Assembly: GCA_905215555.1 (NCBI GenBank)
Contig: CAJMQU010000006.1
Span: 1 to 64,000 of the forward strand
DNA: 64,000 nt
DNA from: an uncultured bacterium
GTDB taxonomy: Bacteria; Bacteroidota; Bacteroidia; Bacteroidales; Bacteroidaceae
Direction of reading: 5' to 3'
Below are positions 46,102 to 56,700 of this stretch, piece by piece. The notes beneath the pieces are model-generated. The model was not told where the DNA came from, searched no databases, and saw only the letters and a program-made list of their open reading frames with translations. The position numbers and the translations under genes were made by a program. How positions within the stretch are numbered: the stretch's first letter is position 1; each line of letters starts with the position of its first letter.

Positions 46102-49100
46102 ATGAAACAAAATTTTAGAGGTATGAGAGATAAACTTCTCCTTTTGTTGGCACTATTCTTGTCTGTGCCGATTGGAGCGTTTGCTCAAAACATTACTGTG
46201 AAAGGCACTGTGTTTGATTCGGCAGGAGAAACTGTCATAGGTGCTTCTGTTGTAGAGAAAGGTAATGTTTCAAACGGAACTATTACCAATTTGGATGGTC
46301 ACTTTATGTTAACAATTCCTTCGGGAAAGAAACTTATTGTTTCTTTTGTTGGTATGGAAACACAAGAAGTGGATGCTGTTGCGGGTAAGGAGTTGACAAT
46401 TACACTGAAAGATGATTCTCAAGCACTTGAAGAAGTGGTTGTTATCGGTTATGGTGGCAGTAAAGCTCGTAAGGACTTGACGGGATCCGTTGGCTCTATT
46501 TCTGGTGCAAAATTGGCTGCTGTTCCTGTTACTTCTGCTGCAGTGGCTTTACAAGGTAAGATTGCTGGTGTGCAGGTAACCACTGTTGATGGTGCTCCGG
46601 GTGCTGATATTAACATTCGTGTCAGAGGAGGTACGTCAGTAACTCAAAGTAACGATCCGCTTTACATCGTCGATGGTTTCCAGACGGATAATATTAATGA
46701 TATTCCGCCTTCGGATATTGCTTCTATTGACGTTTTGAAAGATGCTTCTTTGACCGCTATCTATGGTGCAAAGGGTGGTAACGGTGTGGTTATCGTAACT
46801 ACAAAGTCGGCTAAGGAGGGTAAGGTACAGGTAAGCTTAAATGCGCAAATGTCTGTGAGTAAGTTGGCTAAGAAGTTGGATTTGATGAACGCTTATGACT
46901 TTGTGGATTATCAGTATGACTTTGCATCTGCAGGTGGCAATCGTAGTACGGAAGCTAAATTCTTCCGTGCCAATTTTGGTAATCCGCAAGACCTTGATAT
47001 TTATCGTCGTGCTACCACACACGACTGGCAGGATGAAGTGATAGGGGAAACTCCGCTGAATTATTCTACCAATGTAAACATTGGAGGAGGTTCGGATAAA
47101 TATCGTTTCAATATTTCGTTGACACAGTCGGAGGATAAAGGTATTATTATGGGGTCGGGTGTACGTCGTTCCAACTTGAATGTTAAACTTTATACTCAGT
47201 TGACTAAAAAATTATCATTGCAATTGAATCCAAAAGTTTCTTATCGTCGTGATACAGGTGCCGGTGGTGATAAAATTGGTAGTGGAGGTATTATAGATGT
47301 GCTGCGTTATCGCCCAACAAATGGTTTACGTGAATTTGCTTTTTGGGATCCTGCTACTGTGGATCCGGATGATGAAGCAATCTTTGAATATACTAACCCG
47401 AAGAATGATATCAAGGAGAATACATTGAAGAAACATTCTTATTCCTATACTAATCAGTTGGCCTTGGAATGGAAGCCTATTGATGGGTTAGTATTACGTA
47501 CAGAAGCTGTGCATGCTATGTCTTTCACTGATGAAAATCGTTTTTATGGTGCTATGACAAACGACGGACAGAAGCAGAACAAACTTCCGATTGCTTCTAT
47601 CAAGGATAAACGTACTGAAAAATATACATGGACGAACACTGCTTCCTATGGATTTGATATTAGTAAACTACATAACTTCTCGTTCTTGTTGGGGCAGGAA
47701 ATTCAAAATAAACAAACGAAAGAAACTTTTATGAAGAATCGTTATTTCCCACGTTACATTACGGCGGATAAGGCTTTGAATAACATGAATCTTGGAAGAC
47801 CTTGGGAAAGTACGACTTCACTTTCCACTCCGGAGCGTACCGCTTCTTTCTTTGGTCAGGCCAACTATAACTACGATCATAAATATTTGGTGTCTGTTAC
47901 AATGCGTGCTGATGGTTCTACGAAGTTTGCTCCTGGTGAGCGATGGGGCTATTTCCCTGCTGTTTCTGGGGCGTGGGTATTGTCTCGTGAAGGCTTTTTG
48001 GAAAATAATGAGGTTATCAGCAATCTGAAACTGCGTGCAGCTATCGGTTTGGCAGGTAATAATCGTATTGATGATGACATGTGGCGTTATCTTTATACAG
48101 TGAACTCAACTTCTGGTCCTGCTTTCGGTGAAGCTACAGAGAATGGTGAGCAGTGGTATGGTATAGGTGATGGGAAAACTTATCCTAATACAAAAATTAA
48201 ATGGGAAACTACATTGACGCGTAATGTTGCTTTCGATCTTGGTTTGTTCAACGACCGGTTGACTATTACACCAGAATTTTACTGGAATACGACGAAAGAT
48301 TTGTTGTATACTTCGGACGTTCCTACTGTATCAGGTTATACCAAGCAGATGCGTAACATCGGTCAGGTGACAAATAAAGGTTTGGAATTAAGTATTAGCG
48401 GTGATATCCTTCGTGGAAAGAATTATGTGTTGAGTGGTAACTTCACATTTGGTTTGAATAAGATGGTGGTTGATAAATTGAATGACACGGATGATGTGAT
48501 TTGGGACCAAAATGATCGTTGGAAGTCCAGCTATAATGATTATTGTCTGCGGGTAGGTGACCAGTTGGGGCTGATTTATGGTTTCGTCTATGACGGGATT
48601 TACAGCATAGATGAATTTGACTTTGATCCGAATCAGAATTTCTTGGCAATACCTAAAGAAGGTACTGTTATCAATACAGTATTCAGCAATAGTACTTCCG
48701 GTGAACCCACGTTGCCTGGTAAGATTAAGTTTAAAGATTTGAATAACGACGGTGTGATTGATGAAAATGATCGTACTGTGATAGGTAACACCAATCCAAA
48801 ATTCCAAGGTGGTTTCGGATTTAACGGGCAGTGGAAAAATCTGGACTTCACTATCAACTTCAACTATATGTATGACTTTGATGTGAACAATGCAACTGCT
48901 TATCAGCTGTCGTCAGCGGAAAGTAATAATAAAAAGTTCTATAATGTACTGTCCAAGTTCAAAGACAGTTGGCATTACTTCAATCCGGTTGATGGAGACA
49001 ACTACTATAAGAACTATTGGGTGGATAATACTGTAGATGTTTATAGGGCTGCTAATGCCAATGTAGCTTTATGGAACCCGACTGATGTAACAAACAAGGT

Positions 49101-49365
49101 GACACATTCCTATTTTATAGAAGATGGTTCATTTTTGCGTTGCCAAGATATTACTATCGGCTATACATTGCCTTCTCAGCTCACTAAAAAGTGGGGTATG
49201 TCCAAAGTCCGTTTATATGCAAGTGCTTCTAACTTGTTCATCATTACCGGTTATTCTGGCTATGATCCTGAAGTGGATGTGCAGACCGGCTTGACTTGTG
49301 GTATGGACTACAATCGTTATCCTCGTAGCCGTAGCTTTGTATTTGGTACCAATATAACTTTCTAA
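46102..49365 (+). CDS. SusC-like TonB-dependent outer-membrane transporter (copy B)
   Basis: A 1087-residue paralogue of the copy A transporter. Signal peptide LLLLLALFLSVPIGAFAQ, carboxypeptidase-like domain (about 30-110, ITVKGTVFDSAGETVIGASV), EEVVVIGYGG, plug (about 125-235, RVRGGTSVTQSNDPLYIVDG, VLKDASLTAIYG), then barrel ending in SFVFGTNITF. susD follows after 20 bases. The barrel sequence has diverged from copy A more than the plug, suggesting a different ligand shape. The start codon context is nearly identical to copy A, while the leader is much longer. Confidence 0.95.
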   Translation: MKQNFRGMRDKLLLLLALFLSVPIGAFAQNITVKGTVFDSAGETVIGASVVEKGNVSNGTITNLDGHFMLTIPSGKKLIVSFVGMETQEVDAVAGKELTITLKDDSQALEEVVVIGYGGSKARKDLTGSVGSISGAKLAAVPVTSAAVALQGKIAGVQVTTVDGAPGADINIRVRGGTSVTQSNDPLYIVDGFQTDNINDIPPSDIASIDVLKDASLTAIYGAKGGNGVVIVTTKSAKEGKVQVSLNAQMSVSKLAKKLDLMNAYDFVDYQYDFASAGGNRSTEAKFFRANFGNPQDLDIYRRATTHDWQDEVIGETPLNYSTNVNIGGGSDKYRFNISLTQSEDKGIIMGSGVRRSNLNVKLYTQLTKKLSLQLNPKVSYRRDTGAGGDKIGSGGIIDVLRYRPTNGLREFAFWDPATVDPDDEAIFEYTNPKNDIKENTLKKHSYSYTNQLALEWKPIDGLVLRTEAVHAMSFTDENRFYGAMTNDGQKQNKLPIASIKDKRTEKYTWTNTASYGFDISKLHNFSFLLGQEIQNKQTKETFMKNRYFPRYITADKALNNMNLGRPWESTTSLSTPERTASFFGQANYNYDHKYLVSVTMRADGSTKFAPGERWGYFPAVSGAWVLSREGFLENNEVISNLKLRAAIGLAGNNRIDDDMWRYLYTVNSTSGPAFGEATENGEQWYGIGDGKTYPNTKIKWETTLTRNVAFDLGLFNDRLTITPEFYWNTTKDLLYTSDVPTVSGYTKQMRNIGQVTNKGLELSISGDILRGKNYVLSGNFTFGLNKMVVDKLNDTDDVIWDQNDRWKSSYNDYCLRVGDQLGLIYGFVYDGIYSIDEFDFDPNQNFLAIPKEGTVINTVFSNSTSGEPTLPGKIKFKDLNNDGVIDENDRTVIGNTNPKFQGGFGFNGQWKNLDFTINFNYMYDFDVNNATAYQLSSAESNNKKFYNVLSKFKDSWHYFNPVDGDNYYKNYWVDNTVDVYRAANANVALWNPTDVTNKVTHSYFIEDGSFLRCQDITIGYTLPSQLTKKWGMSKVRLYASASNLFIITGYSGYDPEVDVQTGLTCGMDYNRYPRSRSFVFGTNITF

Positions 49366-49385
49366 TTAATAAAAAGGATAGAAAT

Positions 49386-51395
49386 ATGAAATATAAATAT
49401 GTTCTGATAACTGGTCTGCTTGTTATGGGGCTTTCTTCATGCAATGATTTTTTGGAAGTGGAAGCTCCTTCGAAATACGATAATGAGTATGTCTTCAACG
49501 ACAAGACCGAGATAAACCGTGCGTTGAATGGTGTATATGCTCAATTGTTAAGCGGTGACATGTATGGTAGTGCTTACCTGAGCACTTTCTGTCTGAATAG
49601 TGATGTGGATATGGCTGTGTATACCAGCGATGTTGCTACCACTAATAGTTATCGCCGTTTTGACTGTACACCTATGGGAGGTGATATTGAAAAAGTTTGG
49701 AATGCTGCTTATAAAGGAGTGGAGTATGCCAATAATTTTATCTATCAATTGGAAAACAGTGAACTGTATGGCAGCGGTGATGAAGAACTGTATCAGATGA
49801 TGGGTGAGGCTAAAGTAATTCGCGCCATGTTCTATCATGACCTGGTTGTGATGTTTGGTGATATACCTTTCTCTTTGGCACCGGTTTCTGGGACTGACGA
49901 TAGCAGCACTTTGTTGCTTCCTGTTATCGATCGTGATGAAGTACATGAGGCTTTGATTGAAGATTTGAAATCAATCGCTCCTAAAATGAAGTTTGCCAAT
50001 GAATTGAGCGAAGGTGTAGAACGGGTTTCAAAGGAGTTCTGTTGGTCAATGATTTCCCGTATGGCATTGACGCGTGGTGGGTATTCATTGCGTCCGGACA
50101 TGGCTAATGCAAAAAGTTTTGGTAAAATGGAACGTCCGGCTGATTATAAGGATTATTATGAAATCGTTCGTCAGTATTGTGACTCTGTGATATCTTCGGG
50201 TAAGCATACTTTAAATCTTTCTTATCGTCAGGTCTTTATTGATGAGTGTAATTATAAGGTGAACAACAATGATGATCCCATCTTTGAAATACCATTTGGT
50301 AAAAACTCCACAGGTAGTATTGGTTATATTCAAGGACCGTCGAGCGATTTGTATGAAGGTAATACGAGTGGTACCAATCTTTGGGGAGAATGTAAGGGAA
50401 ATGCCCGTCTCAACGCCCTTTATCGTTTCCTCTTTGATGAAGATGACTTGCGTAGAGACTATGTGAATGGTATGTGGTATTATCAATATGACGGTAAACC
50501 TGTGTTGCGTAACGATCGTACGGTGCACAATAATAAGTGGTCTAAATTATGGTCCACTACTAGTTTGGGTACCAATAGTCAGGGAAATACTGGTATTAAT
50601 TATCCCTATATGCGTTATGCAGATGTGTTGTTGATGTATGCCGAGGCCGTGAATGAAATAGAGAATGGTGTGACTGGCGTTAATGGGGCAAAGGCAGTAG
50701 AGGCTTTACGTCAGGTTCGTAACCGTGCATTTACGGATGCTGGTAAGGTTGAAAGTTATCTGAATAAGGTGTCTGCTGACAAGAATACTTTCTTGAAAGC
50801 GGTGTTGGATGAACGTAAGTTCGAATTTGCCGGTGAAAATATGCGTTGGAAGGATTTAGTGCGTAATAATATGTATGCTGAAGAAGTCTATTACTCTTTC
50901 ATGCGCTATTATGGGGTAGCTACAAATGCTGAGTCAACGATGGATATGGCAGATATTGCTTTGCATGACGGTAAGGATGCTGAATTCTGGGAAAATATAC
51001 CTTATAGTATTTTTTACAAGGACGATAAAGGTGGTGTGACCAATCCGAATGATATTAACCTGTATCCTAATACGGGTATGAATGTACTTGAATTTTATAA
51101 GAATACCCTTTATGATAAAAAAGACAATCCGAACAATACAGGTGAAGAGGGTTGGACGAAAGGTGACTTGTTCGGCTGGTGGAATGAAGAAGAAGGTATG
51201 CCGGAGGATAGAGTGCTTTATTCATTCTATGGCTATGTTCGTGGCGATTCTCGTGGTAATATTTATGTGATTCGTGATGGAGTTACTGAAACTCCGTCGG
51301 TAAAGAATCTGCCGCCTGTACGTTACATTATTCCGTTCCCGAATTCTGCTATCCAGCGTAGTGCGGGCATTTACAAAAATTATTATGGCTATTAA
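49386..51395 (+). CDS. SusD/RagB-family surface glycan-binding lipoprotein (copy B)
   Basis: A 669-residue surface lipoprotein partner of SusC copy B. Lipobox VMGLSSC with Cys at residue 19, then NDFLEVEAPSKYD, the SusD-type start. Family blocks are INYPYMRYADVLLMYAEAVN near residue 400 and VLDERKFEFAGENMRWKDLVR near 470. Only moderately like copy A beyond these blocks. It is followed after 21 bases by the third gene of the module. Confidence 0.94.
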   Translation: MKYKYVLITGLLVMGLSSCNDFLEVEAPSKYDNEYVFNDKTEINRALNGVYAQLLSGDMYGSAYLSTFCLNSDVDMAVYTSDVATTNSYRRFDCTPMGGDIEKVWNAAYKGVEYANNFIYQLENSELYGSGDEELYQMMGEAKVIRAMFYHDLVVMFGDIPFSLAPVSGTDDSSTLLLPVIDRDEVHEALIEDLKSIAPKMKFANELSEGVERVSKEFCWSMISRMALTRGGYSLRPDMANAKSFGKMERPADYKDYYEIVRQYCDSVISSGKHTLNLSYRQVFIDECNYKVNNNDDPIFEIPFGKNSTGSIGYIQGPSSDLYEGNTSGTNLWGECKGNARLNALYRFLFDEDDLRRDYVNGMWYYQYDGKPVLRNDRTVHNNKWSKLWSTTSLGTNSQGNTGINYPYMRYADVLLMYAEAVNEIENGVTGVNGAKAVEALRQVRNRAFTDAGKVESYLNKVSADKNTFLKAVLDERKFEFAGENMRWKDLVRNNMYAEEVYYSFMRYYGVATNAESTMDMADIALHDGKDAEFWENIPYSIFYKDDKGGVTNPNDINLYPNTGMNVLEFYKNTLYDKKDNPNNTGEEGWTKGDLFGWWNEEEGMPEDRVLYSFYGYVRGDSRGNIYVIRDGVTETPSVKNLPPVRYIIPFPNSAIQRSAGIYKNYYGY

Positions 51396-51416
51396 TAATT
51401 AATCTTTGATTGAATT

Positions 51417-53621
51417 ATGAAGAATAAATTTTTATATATTTTATTAGCTCTTCTGACCATTTCTTTATATTCTTGTAAAGATGATGAGGTGATAAGCAAT
51501 GAAGATGGTACTATTCCTGACAGAGAGTTTATGACTATGTTCCGTAAAGACCATAATACAGGTAAGGGTGATGACGAACCTTATGCATGTAAGGTGGTAG
51601 ACTTAAATGATATTCAGCTTTATTGGTATGGTGTGAAAGATTGCGCAGGTTATCAGATCAGAATGGCGCTGCAGGCTAATGTATCTTCCGGTTTGGCTGA
51701 AGATTGGGATAATCCGGCTCATTTGCTGATGGATACGATTGTAGGACCAGACGTACTGGATTTGCTAGTTAAAGATTTGGAATACAGTACAAGTTATCGG
51801 TTTGCTATTCGTACACTTTCTGTGAAAGGCGAAGGCTATCATTCTAAATGGTATGGTTATGGAGATGGTCGCCATTGGGCTGATTGGTTTGGTTTGGATA
51901 CAGATTTGCGTTATAATACTCCTGATTTGGTAGTGATTGGTAATATTACAAAGACTTCGTTCCGTTTAAATTTAGACCTTTCGTATGCTACTTCTGGTGA
52001 TCCAGGTGATTACAAACAACATTTTGAAGTAGATGAGAATGGAAATTTTGTGGTACATACTATTTCTGTATTACCTTCACCCACCAATCCGGGTGCCCAG
52101 GTTCCTGATAAATGGAAAAATTACGAAGTCACTGCAGAAGATAAGGCCAACGGCTATATTGACATTGACGGATTGGACATGAACAGTGTATATGTTGTAA
52201 ATGCTGAAAATAAGAATATTCCTATTCACGTAGATGCAGTGTATAATACGTGTACTGTGCGTACAGATGGTGAACCAGGTGAACCTGTTTTCCTGGAACA
52301 TTCAGTAAATCCCAATGATACAATTCCGGGTGCTGTAAAGTATCAGGCTATGTGTTTGGATAAGATTTTAGAAGACTATACAGCGGATAATACTTTGACA
52401 GAAGGTACTATTTTTGAGTTGGAGGGTGGAAAGGTTTATTATTTTGCTAACAATCCAAGCCTTTGTAAAGGTATGACAATGCGTACGCGTCAGAGTGATT
52501 TGGATGCTGGTAAGGGTAATGCCAAGATATATTTGAATGGTATGTCTAAGAATCCGGATGGTTCTGGTATTTCTTGTAACTTTATGTTTGGTCGTCAACC
52601 GCAATCGGGTGAGAGTGATGCACCTATTAATGTAAAATCTGTGATCTTTGAAGATATTGATTTTGATAGTCCGGAAGCTACTAATTACGGTGACGGAAAA
52701 GCTACTGGTAATTATTTTGCTAATATGTACTCCAATGGTATGGCAGTGACGTTCAATTCTTTTGAGGTCAGAAGATGTTCATTCCAACATATGATTCGTG
52801 GCTTTATCCGTGTACAAGGTACTAAGCGCAAGGTTTTTGAGAAAATATTAGTAGAAGATTGTTTATTCTACAATAATGGTTATTATGATAATAATGGTGC
52901 TGGCTATGCTTGGATTGCTGGCGATGGTAAAGATCCTAAGAGTAACATTTTCAAAGATATGGTTTTCCGTGGTAATACGTTCTACGATTCACCACGTACA
53001 GCTTTGTTCTCAGACAATAACAAGACTTTAGCATGGCCTCCAAGTGTTCAGTATAAGATAACTTTGGAAAATAATACCTTTGTGAACTTTAGTACTCGTT
53101 CTTCTGGACGTTATATCTTTAGTCTGCGTTACTTGCCAGGTGGTAGCCAAATTGTGGTGAAGAAGAATCTCTTTATTCAGACAAAAACTGCAGATGATGA
53201 TCGTAATCTTAATTTTAATGGTATGGATATTCGTTCGCTTGAAGGTACAGGACCCAAAGAAATCACATTTGACATTGCGGATAATTATGCTGTAACTTGT
53301 GAAGAAAGCAAGCAAAAGGATGATGGTATTTTTACAGGTGGTGCATTCAGTGCCAAAAAGAATAGTGCCGGTGCATTCCTTGATTATTTACCAGGTGTTA
53401 TCAATGGTGCCGAACAGTTGACGGTGAAAGTCGGTTCTACTCCGCTTGCTCCAACTGATTTGATGGTGGATCCGAATCCACCTTATAAGAATGGTGACAA
53501 GGATATGCATGAAACAACTACAGAGAAATTGATGAACGGCTTGAAATTCAAGAATACTGATCTGGTTCGTAATCATGAAATCTATAAGTTGGGAATCGGT
53601 GATCCACGTTGGAGACAATGA
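51417..53621 (+). CDS. Surface lipoprotein with Fn3-like and DUF5123-like beta-helix domains (copy B)
   Basis: A 734-residue lipoprotein equivalent to the copy A protein but about 190 residues longer. The lipobox ISLYSC is followed by KDDEV, resembling the Lys-acidic surface-export signal known in Bacteroidetes. The N-terminal region (about 40-290) has Fn3-like sandwiches with extra inserts. The C-terminal half (about 330-720) is beta-helix-like, with VIFEDIDFDSPE, VEDCLFYNNGYYDNNG and ITLENNTFVNF, matching DUF4957/DUF5123-type proteins. It ends in IGDPRWRQ. Binding of pectin-type glycans is inferred from position. Confidence 0.8.
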   Translation: MKNKFLYILLALLTISLYSCKDDEVISNEDGTIPDREFMTMFRKDHNTGKGDDEPYACKVVDLNDIQLYWYGVKDCAGYQIRMALQANVSSGLAEDWDNPAHLLMDTIVGPDVLDLLVKDLEYSTSYRFAIRTLSVKGEGYHSKWYGYGDGRHWADWFGLDTDLRYNTPDLVVIGNITKTSFRLNLDLSYATSGDPGDYKQHFEVDENGNFVVHTISVLPSPTNPGAQVPDKWKNYEVTAEDKANGYIDIDGLDMNSVYVVNAENKNIPIHVDAVYNTCTVRTDGEPGEPVFLEHSVNPNDTIPGAVKYQAMCLDKILEDYTADNTLTEGTIFELEGGKVYYFANNPSLCKGMTMRTRQSDLDAGKGNAKIYLNGMSKNPDGSGISCNFMFGRQPQSGESDAPINVKSVIFEDIDFDSPEATNYGDGKATGNYFANMYSNGMAVTFNSFEVRRCSFQHMIRGFIRVQGTKRKVFEKILVEDCLFYNNGYYDNNGAGYAWIAGDGKDPKSNIFKDMVFRGNTFYDSPRTALFSDNNKTLAWPPSVQYKITLENNTFVNFSTRSSGRYIFSLRYLPGGSQIVVKKNLFIQTKTADDDRNLNFNGMDIRSLEGTGPKEITFDIADNYAVTCEESKQKDDGIFTGGAFSAKKNSAGAFLDYLPGVINGAEQLTVKVGSTPLAPTDLMVDPNPPYKNGDKDMHETTTEKLMNGLKFKNTDLVRNHEIYKLGIGDPRWRQ

Positions 53622-53669
53622 AATTATAACGTGTCGTTAATGAGGCCGTGAGGTTTTGTTAGACATTCC

Positions 53670-53712
53670 TTGCATAAAGGGTGTTCCATTCGGAGGAACG
53701 CCCTTCATGCAA
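53670..53712. terminator. Hairpin between convergent copy B genes
   Basis: Long interrupted stem: TTGCAT, AGGG, GTTCC pairing with GGAAC, CCCT, ATGCAA. No T-run follows on either strand, but its position between two convergent stops suits a shared transcript end. Confidence 0.6.
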
Positions 53713-53737
53713 AGAAAAACTAAGAGGTTGGTGTTGT

Positions 53738-56700
53738 TTATTTTCCTTTAGGAACAAATTCCGAAGGACTTACTCCATATCTCTTCTTAAAGCATTTGCT
53801 GAAATATTTCGGGTCGTTGAACCCCGTCATGTAAGCTATTGTGGAAACATTGTATTCTCCGGTTTCCATTAATTGCATGGCACGTTTAATGCGCATTTCA
53901 CGGATAAAATCAACCGGTGAAAGACCTACGATACTTTTCAGTTTCTGATAAAATACTGTGCGTCCCATTCCCAATTCTTGGGCAAATTCATCAATGGTCA
54001 GTTTTGAATTATCCATCTGATTATGCATTATTTCCATTACCCGTTTCATGAATAGTTCATCAAACGGAACTATTTGCGGTTTTTCCGGTTCTATTTCCAT
54101 GATAGGTGTGGGGGAGTCTTTTCCTTTTTCCGACCATTGTTTTAGGTAAAGTTCTTGCAATTGCTTGCGCTGATGCAGCAACGATTTGATGCGCATTTTC
54201 AGGTAAGTAGAGCTGAATGGTTTCGTAATATAATCATCAATACCTTGTTCCAGACCTGAAATCCGGTCGTCCAGAGAAGATTTGGCTGAAAGCAGAATAA
54301 TAGGGATGTGGCAAATATCCCGGTGTTCTTTGATTGCTTTTACCATATCAAGCCCGTCCATAACCGGCATCATGACATCGCTGATGATAAAGTCTGGTAT
54401 ATGATGCAAAGCCTGTACTACTCCTTCCTGTCCGTTAGTAGCTTCAATGACTTTATAGGTTCCCGATAAAATATTGTTTAAGAAATCTCTCAGTTCGACA
54501 TTGTCTTCCACAATCAGTACGGAGGTAGGGTCTTCATCTGTTTTGGAATTGGTAGGAGCGAGAGTGTTTGCCGTTTCTTCTACATTCTTTTTTTTACCAA
54601 CAGTTTGAGAGGGGGGGAGCTGATTGTCTGTAGAAGGAATATCATTCAGAATGAATTCTGTATTCTCTTTCCTTTCATACACTTTTGGATCAAGAGGTAA
54701 TGAAATTATGAATTCGCTGCCTATTCCAGTTTCAGTATTTACCTGGATATTACCTTGATGCAATTCAATCAGCTCTTTGACTAATGATAGGCCGATGCCG
54801 GAAGAAGGTTGTAGAATATTATTATTTACCAGTGTCTCAAAACGTTGGAATAAGGTTTGTTGCTTTTGGGGGTCGATTCCGATACCTTCGTCTTTGACAG
54901 AGATTACCATTTTTTTTTCATTTACAGAAGCGCATACAGTGATAGATTTATTGGCAGGGGTGTATTTGAATGCATTGGACAGTAAATTGAAAACAATTTT
55001 TTCTAGTTTGTCCTGGTCAACCCAACTATAGAGGCGTTCTTGATCAGTTTGCAGGCGGAAGTTGATATTCTTTTTTTCAGCCATAATTTTGAAGTTGTTC
55101 ATCACTTTTTGTAATAGACCGATAACTTCTGTTTTTTCCAGCAATAGTTTCATCTTCTTATTCTCTATTTTGCGGAAATCGAGTATTTGGTTGACGAGTC
55201 GCAACATACGTTCTGTGTTGGAATGCACTACCGTAAGAAGTTTGCGAGCATTGGAGGAGAGCTTTTCATGTTCCAAGACTTCACCTACCGGACTTGAAAT
55301 GAGAGTTAATGGAGTACGTAATTCATGGGATATATCCGTAAAGAAACGCAGTTTTATATTAGCCAGTTGCTGTTCAAGGTATATCTGGTGGCGTAACTTA
55401 TATATATAAAGTATTATATACATAATAGTTCCTGTGAATATAATGAATAGAATTGCATAAAGCAACAAAGCCCAATGTGTTTCCCAAAAAGTAGGTACAA
55501 CAATTACCGAAAGTTTTCGCATGTTATCTGTCCATACCCTGTCACTATTGGTTGAACGTATTTGAAGTTCGTATTCTCCCGGGGAAAGATTAATGTAACT
55601 GGCTGTACGGCTGTTGTCTACTTCATTCCATTTTTCCTCCAGTCCTTTCAGACGGTAGGCATAATTGATGGAGGTCGGCTCAATATAGTCTAATGCGGCA
55701 AACTGGAAAGAGACGTTTCGTTCATCGGGCTTCAGTCTTAGTTCTTTCAAGTCATCAATGTTGATATTTTGTTGGGTTCCTTGTATTCTCAGGCCAGTGA
55801 AAACGATAGGCGGGGAATAGGTACTTTTGTTGAGTAACTTGGGGTTAATTTTTAGGATACCTGCATCTGTGCCCAATATCAACTGGTTTTGCACGATGAC
55901 AGGTGAAGCCTCGCTAAAATATATTTCTTTTTGGAGGTATTTCTCGTTATAGTGATCGAAAGTACCGTTTTCCGGGTCGAATTTGGCGATTGTGTTTTCT
56001 GATATGATCCATAAATTCTTTTGATGGTCTTCAATCATTGATAAAACTAGATCGGATATCAATCCGTTTTGCTTTGTATAGGTTTTGAACTGGATATGGT
56101 CGGTTTGCAGATTATCTGAAATAATCTGATTGATTCCCCCTGTGAATGTAAGAACGTACGTATTCTTCCGGCTGTCCGTATAAATATAAATAACATCATT
56201 GCTGCTCAAGCTAGATGCTGTGTCAGGTATACGTACATTAGAGTGGAATTTGATATCTTCCGGTCGTTTGAAGTCACAACCAAAGCTAATTAGTCCTTCT
56301 GTTGTGCCGACAAGAATTGTGTTATCAACCTCTTTGATGATGCGTGTCTTGGTAAATTTGTCTTGTGAATAGCCTTTCAGTAAATTACCGCTGTGCAGGA
56401 AGCGGGTTTTTCCTTCCGGTGTTTTCTGAAGCAGGTTTAACCCTCCACCGTGTGTAGCTATCCATATACGTTTTTGGCAGTCCTGATAGATACAATAAAC
56501 ACTGTTGTTACTTAAACTGTACAGATCGTTTTCACTATGGGCATATTCTTGTATCTGGAAATCTCCGTTCCCTTTTTTCTTCAGTCGGAAGATGCCATCC
56601 CATTTACTCCCTAACCAAATATCTCCCTGCTCATCCTCCATAAAGCAATAAATATTTTTGGAAAATGATATGGCTTGTTTGCGGATTTTTCCATCCGGTG

